The notes under the pieces are model-generated. The model saw only the letters and a list, made by a program, of their open reading frames with translations. It searched no databases and was not told where the DNA came from. 64,000 nt of DNA from Sulfuricurvum sp. IAE1 (lineage in GTDB: Bacteria; Campylobacterota; Campylobacteria; Campylobacterales; Sulfurimonadaceae), in assembly GCF_004347735.1 (NCBI RefSeq), contig NZ_SLTI01000063.1, positions 62,001 to 126,000 of the forward strand. The letters are read 5' to 3'. Within the stretch, counting starts at the first letter, position 1. Every line of letters begins with the position of its first letter. A program made the position numbers and the translations under genes. Positions 53,023 through 61,783 of this stretch are shown here, piece by piece.

Positions 53023-54924
53023 ATGCAATATGACGTAATCGTAGTCGGCGGAGGACACGCCGGAATCGAAGCGGCCCTGGCCGCAGCCCGGATGGGACAC
53101 AATACCCTGATGGTCTCCATCCTTGCCGAACAGGTGGGAGCGACGAGCTGCAATCCCGCCGTCGGGGGACTGGCCAAAGGGCACCTGGTACGCGAACTCG
53201 ACGCCCTGGGCGGGGAGATGGGGCTGCTCACCGACGAAGCGGGGATACAGTTCCGGATTCTCAACATCACCAAAGGGCCCGCCGTTCGCGGAAGCCGTGC
53301 CCAGATCGACATGGACCGCTACCGCGTCATCGCGCGCAACACCATCCTCACGACCCCCAACCTGAGCCTGATCCAGGAGACCGTGACGTCGCTGCTGATC
53401 GAAGACGATACCGTCGTGGGGGTACAGACCCATCTGCTCAACGAATACCGCGCTTCGCGGGTGATTCTTACGACCGGGACGTTCCTCAACGGAGTCGTTC
53501 ATATCGGCGAAGTGACGCAGGAGGCGGGGCGGTTCGGAGAATTTGCCGCCAAAGGGCTCAGCGATCAGCTCCGTTTGCTGGGGGTGAACGTCGGGCGGCT
53601 CAAAACGGGGACATGCCCCCGCGTCGACAGTTCCTCGATCGACTTTAGCGTGATGGAACTCCAAGACGGCGACGAGCTCCCCGCACCGTTCAGTTTCCGG
53701 ACCGACCGCGAGGCGTTTGCCCGTACCAAAAAACAGCTCCCCTGCTACATCGCCTACACGAACGAGGAGACCCACAGCCTGATCGAGGGGAATTTTCACC
53801 GCGCCCCCCTCTTTACCGGACAGATCGAAGGGATCGGGCCGCGCTACTGCCCCAGCATCGAAGACAAGATCAACCGTTTCCGGGACAAAGAGCGTCATCA
53901 CCTCTTCATCGAACCTCAGACGGCGGAGAACACCGAGTGCTACATCAACGGGATGTCCACCTCGCTTCCCCCCGACGTGCAGCGCGCCATGATCCATTCG
54001 GTCCGCGGGATGGAGAATGCCAAAATCGTCCGATACGGCTATGCCATCGAGTACGATTACGTCGACCCGACGGAGCTTCGCCATACTCTCGAGACGAAAA
54101 AGATCCGCAACCTCTATTGCGCCGGGCAGATCAACGGGACCACCGGATACGAGGAAGCGGCCGCACAGGGGCTCATGGCCGGGATCAACGCCAGCCTCAG
54201 CCTGCAGGGGAAAGAGCCGCTTGTGCTGCGCCGTGATGAAGCCTACATCGGCGTCCTGATCGACGATCTGGTCACCAAGGGGACCAAAGAACCTTACCGG
54301 ATGTTTACTTCCCGCGCCGAATACCGGCTGCTGCTGCGCGAGGAGACCGCCGATCTGCGTTTGGGCAAATACGGTCACGCGCTGGGGCTCATTTCGGACG
54401 CTCAAATGGAACGGATCGACGCGAAACGGCGACAGATTGAGGAGGGGTTGGCACTTCTGGAAGAGACGGTCTATACCCCCAACAAAGAGTTCCTGGCCTT
54501 TTTGGAAGAGATCGACGAAGAGAAAATCAGCGACAAACTCGCCGCGACCCAGCTCGTTTCGCGTAAGACGTTCGACGAGGAGAAACTCCTGAAACTGTTC
54601 CCGCAGTTCAAAGAACTCGACCCCTACATCGTCGAGCAGATCCTGATCGAGGCCAAATACGCCCGTTACGTCGAAAAACAAAGCGACGACATCAAGCGGA
54701 TGGAGTCGATGCTCCACATCGCGATCCCCTCCGATTTCAATTTCGGCTCCGTTTCCGGACTCTCTAAAGAGATCGTCGAAAAACTGGAAAAATTCAACCC
54801 GCCTACGTTGCAGGCGGCATCGCAGATAAGCGGGATCACCCCCGCCGCCCTCGACATCCTGCACATCTACATCAAAATGGCCTGTCAAAAGCAAAAAAGT
54901 TCGAGAATGACCACTAAAGATTGA
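53023..54924 (+). CDS. mnmG: tRNA uridine 5-carboxymethylaminomethyl modification enzyme
   Basis: 633 residues, normal length. FAD Rossmann motif [20 protein letters not shown] (6-25), [20 protein letters not shown]-like segment (about 42-62), the cysteine GTCPRV, and [17 protein letters not shown] (NAD/active region). It forms cmnm5U at tRNA wobble position 34 with MnmE. Complete to the stop at 54924, and the last gene of the high-GC core in this window. Confidence 0.96.
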   Translation: MQYDVIVVGGGHAGIEAALAAARMGHNTLMVSILAEQVGATSCNPAVGGLAKGHLVRELDALGGEMGLLTDEAGIQFRILNITKGPAVRGSRAQIDMDRYRVIARNTILTTPNLSLIQETVTSLLIEDDTVVGVQTHLLNEYRASRVILTTGTFLNGVVHIGEVTQEAGRFGEFAAKGLSDQLRLLGVNVGRLKTGTCPRVDSSSIDFSVMELQDGDELPAPFSFRTDREAFARTKKQLPCYIAYTNEETHSLIEGNFHRAPLFTGQIEGIGPRYCPSIEDKINRFRDKERHHLFIEPQTAENTECYINGMSTSLPPDVQRAMIHSVRGMENAKIVRYGYAIEYDYVDPTELRHTLETKKIRNLYCAGQINGTTGYEEAAAQGLMAGINASLSLQGKEPLVLRRDEAYIGVLIDDLVTKGTKEPYRMFTSRAEYRLLLREETADLRLGKYGHALGLISDAQMERIDAKRRQIEEGLALLEETVYTPNKEFLAFLEEIDEEKISDKLAATQLVSRKTFDEEKLLKLFPQFKELDPYIVEQILIEAKYARYVEKQSDDIKRMESMLHIAIPSDFNFGSVSGLSKEIVEKLEKFNPPTLQAASQISGITPAALDILHIYIKMACQKQKSSRMTTKD

Positions 54925-54962
54925 TAATGAAATCAATAAAGTTTGAGAATAGGCTTTTTTAA

Positions 54963-56654
54963 ATGGCAAAGTCAAAAGAGTTGATTCCAGATTTTATGAT
55001 GGACAATCCGGACGATTCTTTTATGTTTCTAATGCCCACCGGATATAAACCGGATCTGATCGAGGACATCGGTAATAGTTACTTCAAAGTTATCGTCCAA
55101 AACCTCACTAAAAAAGAGCTCTTTGAGACTCTTATGCCTCCCGAAATTTTTTTTACCCACTACCGATTTCATCAATCCTACAAGAATGGGAAAATTGATA
55201 AGTCTCAAAAAAAGAACGATAATCTTTTGGAAGGCATGATTGCTATAAATACGGAGTTGGGTCAGGACCGTTATGATGTTCGATTAGGCAATATCTTGAG
55301 CGATAAGTTGATTGGCCGGCTCATAGGATGGAAATACACCTATCTGGAAAAGGCCAAGGAAATCACATGTTGTCTGATCGATTTAGAATCGGTCAAGTTG
55401 ATCATTCCCCACTATGCGATAGCGAGCTACTATTACTTCCGATCCACGGTACTTAGAGAAGCCGCATTGCGTTGTAAAATAGATGATATTTATCTACACG
55501 TTGAATGTAATCCTGATGATGCTTCGATCGTTCTCCCGTATTATGTCACGGAAGACGATGCCCCTTTTATTCACCGTTTCTTATGTCAACCAGATGCCAT
55601 CGAAGCTTTTGAACGGATTGGGACGTATTTGCTGGCATATATTAAAAAATACAAAACCGTCAGAAACGTGGCGGAACATCTTCCTATCAAAGCCAAGTTT
55701 CCTCAAAGAGGGCAATTCTCTATTTCCGCACGATATAGCTCGTTTTACGATGAAAGCAGCAAAAACCATTACTTTTATGTACACGAAATAACCAATGACA
55801 ACTCGGATATCGGTTTTACCAAGCTGACGACTTTTTACCCGGGATTTAATATGGCACTTGATGTAGAGGGACTCGGTAACCTTCCAAGTGTTCCGGTTAA
55901 GAACCCGGACAATACTACCCCAAGATTGAAACCTGACTCGGGAAGTAAAAAGTACAGACAGAATACTTCCAGAGCTAAAAAAAAGGAACTGTGCGGCAGT
56001 TTGAAAAACGTGCAGCGATCGACTGAAAAATTAGTTTTGGAAGAGTTCAAAAACAAGCTGAAGATTATCAATGAAGTACCATCCGATGATACCGTAGATC
56101 AGAGCGTAACCGATTCAAAAGACGGTGCAAAAAATAATATCCGAAAATGCAGAATCTCTGCATCCGGGTTGAAACTAATCAGCACAATCAAAGCGCATAC
56201 GAGTAATTTTGACGAATTCAGGCAGTATATGGCTTATCTGGAAACACAAAGGGAGACTATTCAGCATCTTTTTGTTTATGATGTCCAGAAAATGAAGACG
56301 GTCGTCAATGAGGAGAATGAAAAGCCGAATCCAAAATGTATGATCCATGGCAGAGAACGGGAATATATTACCGCTACTTTCAAGTATAAAGAGAACTATA
56401 TCGGATTACTTGAATTGGAGAATACCGCTTCCACAAGTACGTGGGTTATTTCATCAAAAAGTCTTTTTGGACTTAGCGTTTTCAAGCAATTTTTGAAGCA
56501 TTATGTCGATGAAAACCAATCCATTGATGAGATCAAACAAAACTATGGACCAGATAAACAGATAAGATTTAAAACTAAAAATCATGAGCGATCCAAAGAG
56601 CTTACGGAGGCAGATTTGGCTCGATGGGCTGCTGGAGTTTTGGGGAAAATTTGA
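54963..56654 (+). CDS. Large protein of unknown function at the island edge (possibly TnsE-like)
   Basis: 563 residues, soluble, no signal peptide. A motif KLIIPHYAIASYYYFRSTVL (about 142-161) recalls a segment seen in many element-encoded proteins. A long basic linker (about 320-400, rich in K/R/S) separates this from a C-terminal domain with EYITATFKYKENYIGLLELE, NTASTSTWVIS and LFGLSVFKQFLKHYVDE, whose pattern resembles the TnsE C-terminal domain (a DNA-binding targeting factor of Tn7). That match is by eye only and unproven. No other Tn7 gene is visible. Ribosome-binding site is weak (AGG 10 bases upstream). Confidence 0.5.
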   Translation: MAKSKELIPDFMMDNPDDSFMFLMPTGYKPDLIEDIGNSYFKVIVQNLTKKELFETLMPPEIFFTHYRFHQSYKNGKIDKSQKKNDNLLEGMIAINTELGQDRYDVRLGNILSDKLIGRLIGWKYTYLEKAKEITCCLIDLESVKLIIPHYAIASYYYFRSTVLREAALRCKIDDIYLHVECNPDDASIVLPYYVTEDDAPFIHRFLCQPDAIEAFERIGTYLLAYIKKYKTVRNVAEHLPIKAKFPQRGQFSISARYSSFYDESSKNHYFYVHEITNDNSDIGFTKLTTFYPGFNMALDVEGLGNLPSVPVKNPDNTTPRLKPDSGSKKYRQNTSRAKKKELCGSLKNVQRSTEKLVLEEFKNKLKIINEVPSDDTVDQSVTDSKDGAKNNIRKCRISASGLKLISTIKAHTSNFDEFRQYMAYLETQRETIQHLFVYDVQKMKTVVNEENEKPNPKCMIHGREREYITATFKYKENYIGLLELENTASTSTWVISSKSLFGLSVFKQFLKHYVDENQSIDEIKQNYGPDKQIRFKTKNHERSKELTEADLARWAAGVLGKI

Positions 56655-56792
56655 GCGAGTGTTTTAGATAAAATGCTTCAAATAAATTGCTAAAAACTTT
56701 CCATTCTACATTTTAATTCGCGTTACCTACAGGTAACACCCAATATTTTGGTACGTGATATAATTTTTCACACAATAAAAGAAGAGTGAATC

Positions 56793-56843
56793 ATGAGAAA
56801 AATATCCATTTTAGAGATTAAAAACAAAGCAATGGATAACTAG
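56793..56843 (+). CDS. 16-residue leader-like peptide before the phosphoesterase pair
   Basis: ATG at 56793 follows GAAGAG and runs 17 codons (MRKISILEIKNKAMDN) to TAG, ending 8 bases before the next gene. Its stop TAGGA provides the AGGA ribosome-binding site for that gene. It may be a coupling leader or the remnant of a longer gene; translation is unproven. Confidence 0.25.
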   Translation: MRKISILEIKNKAMDN

Positions 56844-56851
56844 GACATCTT

Positions 56852-57763
56852 ATGACGTTTGCAATTCTCGGTGACACCCATTTTGACTTTCATTTGAATG
56901 CAAACGCTCCGGTTACTGAAAGTCTATTCGACATGAGATTCAAACACTTCCTCGAAGCAAGCCCCGCAGACGTTCTTCTGCTTCCCGGAGATATCGGTCA
57001 CTACAATACGCAGAATCTTGAGTGCCTCAAGCACTTGAGACGTTACTATCATCATATCGTGGTGACATTCGGCAATCATGATTATTATCTACCTGGCGAA
57101 TCAATTGTCTCCAGATATAAGGAGCTCGGAGGCAGTGCCGGCGCCAGCCGTGCACGGGTAGAAGAGATGAAAGCCATGATCGACGCTGAAGAGGGAATTG
57201 ATTACGTTGACGGTACCGTCATTGACATCAACGGTATCCGTATCGGAGGAGCAAGCGGATGGTATGACGGAAGCCTCTATATTAGTGACGGAGAAAAGAC
57301 TCATGCGGATGTTCAGTCAATTTGGAGATGGAAGATGAACGATGCGAACATGATCCATCCGACCGGAACCAACGGTGCAAAGTTTGATGATCTATTCCAT
57401 GAGCAGAAATACCGCTTGGATGCCGTCTATCAACAGTGTGATATCATGATGACTCATGTATCGCCTCTATCGGAATGGGAGCAGTTCAAGGTAATGTATA
57501 ACTATCAACCTGCACTCGATCAGATCGATCACAAATACAGTGCCAACCATGAAGCTCTCAAAGAGTATCGCGCATTCTATTGCTTCGATGGAAAAGAATA
57601 CTTAGAGAACGGTTCAATGAAGCACTGGGTATTCGGGCATACCCATCAGAGATTTCATCGTACCTATACACGACAAGACGGTAAAACGGTCGATATCCAT
57701 TGTAACTCGATCGGACAACTGGTGGGCAAAAATACTTTCGGGTTGAAAGTGATCGAGCTATGA
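56852..57763 (+). CDS. Calcineurin-like metallophosphoesterase
   Basis: 303 residues, cytoplasmic. Complete metallophosphoesterase motifs: GDTHFD (about 7-12), PGDIGHYN (about 46-53), FGNHDYYLPG (about 73-82), MTHVSPLSEW (about 199-208) and FGHTHQRFH (about 261-269), supplying the two-metal site. This class cleaves phosphomonoesters or diesters, including nucleic acid ends or cyclic nucleotides. The following gene encodes a second, shorter enzyme of the same superfamily, overlapping by 4 bases, so the two are likely partners. GC here is higher than in the rest of the island, suggesting a separate origin. Confidence 0.85.
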   Translation: MTFAILGDTHFDFHLNANAPVTESLFDMRFKHFLEASPADVLLLPGDIGHYNTQNLECLKHLRRYYHHIVVTFGNHDYYLPGESIVSRYKELGGSAGASRARVEEMKAMIDAEEGIDYVDGTVIDINGIRIGGASGWYDGSLYISDGEKTHADVQSIWRWKMNDANMIHPTGTNGAKFDDLFHEQKYRLDAVYQQCDIMMTHVSPLSEWEQFKVMYNYQPALDQIDHKYSANHEALKEYRAFYCFDGKEYLENGSMKHWVFGHTHQRFHRTYTRQDGKTVDIHCNSIGQLVGKNTFGLKVIEL

Positions 57764-58383
57764 CTATCACCAAAGACACCTTTATCATCGCCGATACCCA
57801 CTTCGCCCATGCGAACGTTTTAGAGTACGAACCGAATCGTAAAATTGTTCTAGGCGATCAACCCGATGAGCGTATGGTAGAGCTGTGGAATCAAACCGTC
57901 GGCAAAGACGATATCGTCTTACACCTTGGAGACTTCGCCTTCAAGAGCGAAGCAGTTCATACCTGGGCACAAAAGCTCAACGGTATCAAATACCTCCTCA
58001 GGGGCAATCATGATAAGAGCGCACAGACGTATCTTGATAACGGCTTCGCGGAAGTGATCGACTTTCCGGTCAAAGGAGAGCCGGCTTATCATATCGCCGA
58101 TGTGGATGGAGTCCGAATTCTATTCAGCCACTATCCAATCGTGACCGATGGATTCGATGATACCCTCTGGTGCTATCTATCCGACGTATTTGACCGGGAA
58201 CAATGCGACATTAATATCCACGGCCATATCCATTCAATGCGGCTCAATGAGAAGTTCTGTATTAATGCCAGTGTTGAAGCAATCGGATATGCTCCGATGA
58301 AGTTAGGTGAGCTGCTTGAAAAGCATGATGCTGCTATCCATGATATTCATGTAACTGATGTCAATAGTGTTAATTGTATTTAA
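57760..58383 (+). CDS. Second metallophosphoesterase, coupled to the first
   Basis: 207 residues. Motifs DTHFAHANVLEYEPNR (12-27), LGDFAFKSE, LLRGNHDKSA, FSHYPIVTD and HGHIHSMRLNEK give a complete two-metal site. This shorter type is common in phages and mobile elements (gp-type phosphoesterase, with the substitution of the usual GDIH spacing). It starts with ATG inside the stop of the upstream enzyme (ATGA). Its last 4 bases overlap the convergent next gene. Substrate unknown. Confidence 0.85.
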   Translation: MTITKDTFIIADTHFAHANVLEYEPNRKIVLGDQPDERMVELWNQTVGKDDIVLHLGDFAFKSEAVHTWAQKLNGIKYLLRGNHDKSAQTYLDNGFAEVIDFPVKGEPAYHIADVDGVRILFSHYPIVTDGFDDTLWCYLSDVFDREQCDINIHGHIHSMRLNEKFCINASVEAIGYAPMKLGELLEKHDAAIHDIHVTDVNSVNCI

Positions 58384-58877
58384 ATAGTAGAAAGTTTCCA
58401 TTCTCCTACTTTTTTTTCGAAAAGCATTTTAGAAGGGTTGCGTGCAATCACTGTCTCATATATATACTCAACCAACTTTTTAAAACACTCGGAATCACCT
58501 ATAAAAGCCATGTATTCATAAAAGTAGTCTTCACAATCGGATTGACACTCCATGTTTGGAATATCTTCTGAAAAAGGAGATTCCAAACACGAAAGATTCT
58601 TCATAAAACATTCAATCGGAAGCAAAATAGATTCGTTAGTTCGATTGTCCCAATCAAGTTCATTGCATGGATCATCCTCACCAAACTCGGCAAGCACTAT
58701 CGAATGAATTGCATGCCTGATAAAATTCTGGAATAATGGTTCAATCTCGAATTTTTCATTTAAGTCTTGAACTTCGAAAAAAGATGTCCATATATCAGAA
58801 TAGAGATATGCATCACGTAATGATGTCAAACTGCTATCAATAATTGACTCCAGCTGATTTTTTGTCCATTGATCCAT
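58380..58877 (-). CDS. Acidic protein of unknown function
   Basis: 165 residues, strongly acidic, with no signal peptide or membrane helix. Seen: MDQWTKNQLESIIDSSLTSL at the start, AEFGEDDPCNELDWDNRTNE, and several cysteines (including MECQSDCEDYFYEYMAFI). It resembles no family I know. Its convergent overlap with the phosphoesterase gene and AT-rich codons mark it as an island gene; an immunity or small antitoxin-like partner is possible but unproven. Confidence 0.5.
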   Translation of the reverse strand: MDQWTKNQLESIIDSSLTSLRDAYLYSDIWTSFFEVQDLNEKFEIEPLFQNFIRHAIHSIVLAEFGEDDPCNELDWDNRTNESILLPIECFMKNLSCLESPFSEDIPNMECQSDCEDYFYEYMAFIGDSECFKKLVEYIYETVIARNPSKMLFEKKVGEWKLSTI

Positions 58878-59163
58878 ATTAGTTTCTCCAATGTAGATTT
58901 TGAAAATTAATATACGGATAATACAAGGTATTTTTAAAGCTTTTCAATTGTCCACTTTCGCCTTATCTGCTTAATAAAATTTATTATATATTGTCGTATA
59001 TTTCCACTTCATAAAAAAACGAAGAAATAATAAAATTGTTCAAATCTATACTAATTTTTCTAAATCCCTTGTGTACCCCTACTGTAAAGTAGACTATAAA
59101 TAAGGGGACAGTGCACCATTTTACATTAGCATTGCATGACGCGTTTAGAAGCTGGATGAAACA
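58878..59163. other. Intergenic region before the vsr operon
   Basis: 286 AT-rich bases without a credible gene. Right end: palindrome CTACT-GTAA-AGTAG (59079-59092) directly before TATAAA (59095-59100), which probably is the -10 of the vsr transcript. The left part should hold the promoter of the divergent acidic-protein gene, but no clear hexamer was picked. Confidence 0.55.
59079..59100 (+). promoter_or_regulatory. Promoter and operator-like palindrome for vsr
   Basis: A CTACT/AGTAG palindrome lies at the spacer position and a TATAAA -10 follows, about 64 bases before the vsr start. A control protein or the methyltransferase could bind it. Confidence 0.4.
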
Positions 59164-59595
59164 ATGAGCAAAAAACAAAAACAACACATGACTCGTTCTG
59201 AAAATATGTCGCGTATCCGCAGTATTGAAACATCTATAGAAATCAAGCTTCGAAAAGCTTTATGGGAACGCGGATATCGCTATAGAAAGAACTGTAAAGG
59301 TATCTTTGGCAAACCAGATATTTGTTTCTTAGGCAAAAAAATTGCTATTTTTTGCGATAGTGAATTTTGGCATGGAAAGTATTTGTTGGAGAGTAAATAT
59401 ATTCCAAAAACCAATCAAGAGTATTGGATTCCAAAGATTGAACGGAATATTGAACGTGATAAAGAAGTTGCTGTTGCTCTTGAAAAAGAAGGATGGATAG
59501 TGCTACGTTTCTGGCAAAAGGAAATTGAAAAAGATTTGGAAAATTGTCTTTTGAGAATAGAAGATGCTTTGAAACTGCAAAAAACAACAAAATGA
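59164..59595 (+). CDS. vsr: Very-short-patch repair endonuclease, Vsr-like
   Basis: 143 residues. Vsr pattern: TRSENMSRIRSIETSIEIKL at the N-terminus, KPDICFLGKKIAIFCDSEFWHG with the catalytic Asp and the FWHG site, NQEYWIPKIERNIERDKEV and WIVLRFWQKEIEKD. It nicks 5' of the T in T:G mismatches that arise from deamination of 5-methylcytosine, and it is normally encoded with a C5 methyltransferase, as here. Zinc-binding residues of E. coli Vsr are only partly visible. First gene of the transcript; 59 bases before the methyltransferase. Confidence 0.88.
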   Translation: MSKKQKQHMTRSENMSRIRSIETSIEIKLRKALWERGYRYRKNCKGIFGKPDICFLGKKIAIFCDSEFWHGKYLLESKYIPKTNQEYWIPKIERNIERDKEVAVALEKEGWIVLRFWQKEIEKDLENCLLRIEDALKLQKTTK

Positions 59596-59624
59596 AATAT
59601 TTCAGCTGTTATGCAGCATAGAAA

Positions 59625-59654
59625 AAGTAAACTTTCTTGTAAGAAAGTTTACTT
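59625..59654 (+). promoter_or_regulatory. 14-base-arm palindrome abutting the methyltransferase start
   Basis: AAGTAAACTTTCTT (59625-59638), GT, AAGAAAGTTTACTT (59641-59654): perfect arms, 2-base centre, ending at the base before the first ATG. It probably binds a repressor or the methyltransferase itself, or forms an RNA hairpin that hides the start; if translation begins at GTG 59676, it lies 21 bases upstream. Confidence 0.6.
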
Positions 59655-60806
59655 ATGGTCGGATGGGGTAATTTGGTGAGTAGAAGATTTACAGCAGTCG
59701 ATATTTTCAGCGGGGCCGGGGGCCTAAGCGTTGGAGCTCGTATGGCTGGTATTAGTCCAGTTATGGCTGTAGAATTTGACCAATATGCCGCTGCTACTTA
59801 CAGAAGAAACCATTCCGAAATTGCAGAAAACGTTTTGCAAAAAGATATTCGTTTAGTCGATCCGCTTGATCATACGGATAAATACCCTTTTATATTATTT
59901 GGCGGTCCACCTTGCCAAGGATTTTCAACAGCTAATACCAAAACTCGCAATCTCGATAATCCAAACAACTGGATGTTTAAAGAATATCTTCGCTTTGTTC
60001 AAGAACTTGAGCCGGAATGGTTTCTATTTGAAAATGTTGCCGGATTCAAATCTTTTAACGGCGGTACATTTGCAAAAGAAGTTGAAGAAGCTTTACAGAA
60101 TCCTTTTGGTGATCCAAATAAACTTGCCTATGTAACAAGTTCTACTCTTCTGGATGCCGCAGATTTTGGTGTACCTCAAAGAAGAAAGCGTTTTTTTATT
60201 GTTGGGCACAAAAAGCAAAGCGGTGGTATAAAATTTGATTTCAGCAGTTTAAAAAAACGTCCTCTCACTACTGTAGGAGAAGCATTGGCTGATTTGCCTA
60301 AACTAGACAATGGCCAAATGCTGGATGAATGTGCATATCGCTCTAAGCCAGATAGCGCCTATGCAAAATTCATGAGAGGTAAGCTTCACAAAGCTAAGCA
60401 GAACTATGTAACTGCTAGCAAGCCGCATATTATTGAACGCTACAAAGTGATCCCGCAAGGCTCAAACTGGGAAGCAGCAAAAGAAAAAGGTCTGTTGGAT
60501 TCTTACACTTCAACGAAACATACTCACAGCGGTATCTATAAACGGCTGTTGGAAAATGAGCCTGCTGTCACTATAGCTAATTACCGGAAAAGCATGCTTA
60601 TTCACCCATGGGAGCATAGAGGGCTATCTTTGCGTGAAGCGGCACGACTTCAAAGCTTTCCGGATCATTTTATATTTGAAGGTCCGCATAGTTATCAACA
60701 GCAACAGGTCGGTAACGCAGTGCCACCACTTTTGGCAAAAACCATTTTTGAACAAATAAAAAAATATACGGAAGCTAATAAAGAATGTGGCCAATTACTA
60801 AAATAG
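59655..60806 (+). CDS. C5 cytosine-specific DNA methyltransferase
   Basis: 383 residues from ATG 59655; GTG at 59676 is a serious alternative (it gives a more typical start, MSRRFTAVDIFSGAGGLSVG). Motifs: I = DIFSGAGGLSVG (SAM), IV = GGPPCQGFST with the catalytic Cys, VI = FENVAGF, VIII and target region (about 180-300), IX = LRDAARLQSFPDHF-like LREAARLQSFPDHF, X = QVGNAVPPLLAK. Paired with Vsr it protects or modifies a cytosine site; no matching restriction enzyme lies in the window. The 3' end overlaps the HD gene by 22 bases. Confidence 0.93.
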   Translation: MVGWGNLVSRRFTAVDIFSGAGGLSVGARMAGISPVMAVEFDQYAAATYRRNHSEIAENVLQKDIRLVDPLDHTDKYPFILFGGPPCQGFSTANTKTRNLDNPNNWMFKEYLRFVQELEPEWFLFENVAGFKSFNGGTFAKEVEEALQNPFGDPNKLAYVTSSTLLDAADFGVPQRRKRFFIVGHKKQSGGIKFDFSSLKKRPLTTVGEALADLPKLDNGQMLDECAYRSKPDSAYAKFMRGKLHKAKQNYVTASKPHIIERYKVIPQGSNWEAAKEKGLLDSYTSTKHTHSGIYKRLLENEPAVTIANYRKSMLIHPWEHRGLSLREAARLQSFPDHFIFEGPHSYQQQQVGNAVPPLLAKTIFEQIKKYTEANKECGQLLK

Positions 60807-61783
60807 AAAAAGCATGTGAAACTGCTCTTGAAACACTTGGCGATGCAGTTTCTCATTCACACAAATTTCTTACAAATTATCAGGTAGTCAAAGATGATTT
60901 TTGCAAAGAAATTTATCCTAATATAGGAAAAATTGAACCTAATTTAAGTGATCATGGTGAAATACATATCCAAGATGTTTTGCTTAATGCGTACAGTTTG
61001 CTAGAAGATTTTTTTGAATCTGATGACCAAAAATACGAAACGTATTCGCCGTTAGAGTTATATGTTTTGTGCATGGCAATATTAGTTCATGATATTGGTA
61101 ATATCCATGGCCGAGCCGGACATGAAAGAAGGTTAACCGAAGTATTTAATCCGACCAAGTTTCCACATATCGATCGCTCAGAAATGAAAGTAATTATTGA
61201 TATTGCAAAAGCACATGGTGGTCTAGGTGACACTTTGTCTACTTTAAATCATGATCAGCTTTATGGACATCAAATTAAAAGCCCTAATATTGCATCCTTG
61301 GTTCGATTTGCTGATGAGCTGGCTGAAGGGCCACAAAGAACTTCACGTTATATGATTGAAAAAGGATTAATTGCGCAAGACAGCATCGTATACCACCAAT
61401 ATGCATCAATTTTAAAAAAGCCGGCAATTATTCAAAACAATATTGTTCTCGAATATGATATAGTAGTCAATGAGTATTCAGAAGTAGAGTTAGAAGCTCT
61501 GCTAAAAATCACATACAAGCGAATTGAAAAGCTAAATTTTGAAAGAATTTATTGTGGTCAATACAGTGAACATATTCAAAAATTGAGAAAAGTTATTGTT
61601 AAAATGGCTTTTTATGAAGAAAAAGAGTCTTTTGATCCAATTGATATTGATACAAAACTGACAGAGCTTGAGCTAAGTAATTTAGAATGCCAAGGGTTTA
61701 AGAGTAGTGATAAAGATGCATCTATTCATGAAATTTTAACAATCATAAAACATTTTTGTAAAGGGAATAAAAATAATGTTTGA
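60785..61783 (+). CDS. HD-domain phosphohydrolase of the putative defence operon
   Basis: 332 residues, cytoplasmic. HD-type metal site: SDHGEIHIQDVLLNAYSLL (first His), LVHDIGNIHGRAGHERR (His-Asp) and SLVRFADELAEGPQRTSR (last Asp), a pattern like the HD-CE type found with ATPases and HSP90-like proteins in predicted anti-phage systems. The second half (about 210-310) is a helical and beta region of unknown role. It begins inside the methyltransferase end (22 bases) and overlaps the ATPase by 8 bases, so it is made with both. Substrate could be a nucleotide or a nucleic acid. Confidence 0.75.
   Translation: MWPITKIEKACETALETLGDAVSHSHKFLTNYQVVKDDFCKEIYPNIGKIEPNLSDHGEIHIQDVLLNAYSLLEDFFESDDQKYETYSPLELYVLCMAILVHDIGNIHGRAGHERRLTEVFNPTKFPHIDRSEMKVIIDIAKAHGGLGDTLSTLNHDQLYGHQIKSPNIASLVRFADELAEGPQRTSRYMIEKGLIAQDSIVYHQYASILKKPAIIQNNIVLEYDIVVNEYSEVELEALLKITYKRIEKLNFERIYCGQYSEHIQKLRKVIVKMAFYEEKESFDPIDIDTKLTELELSNLECQGFKSSDKDASIHEILTIIKHFCKGNKNNV

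Noticed and set aside
54925-59163. Prophage
   Set aside because: No integrase, terminase, capsid, portal or lysis genes were seen.
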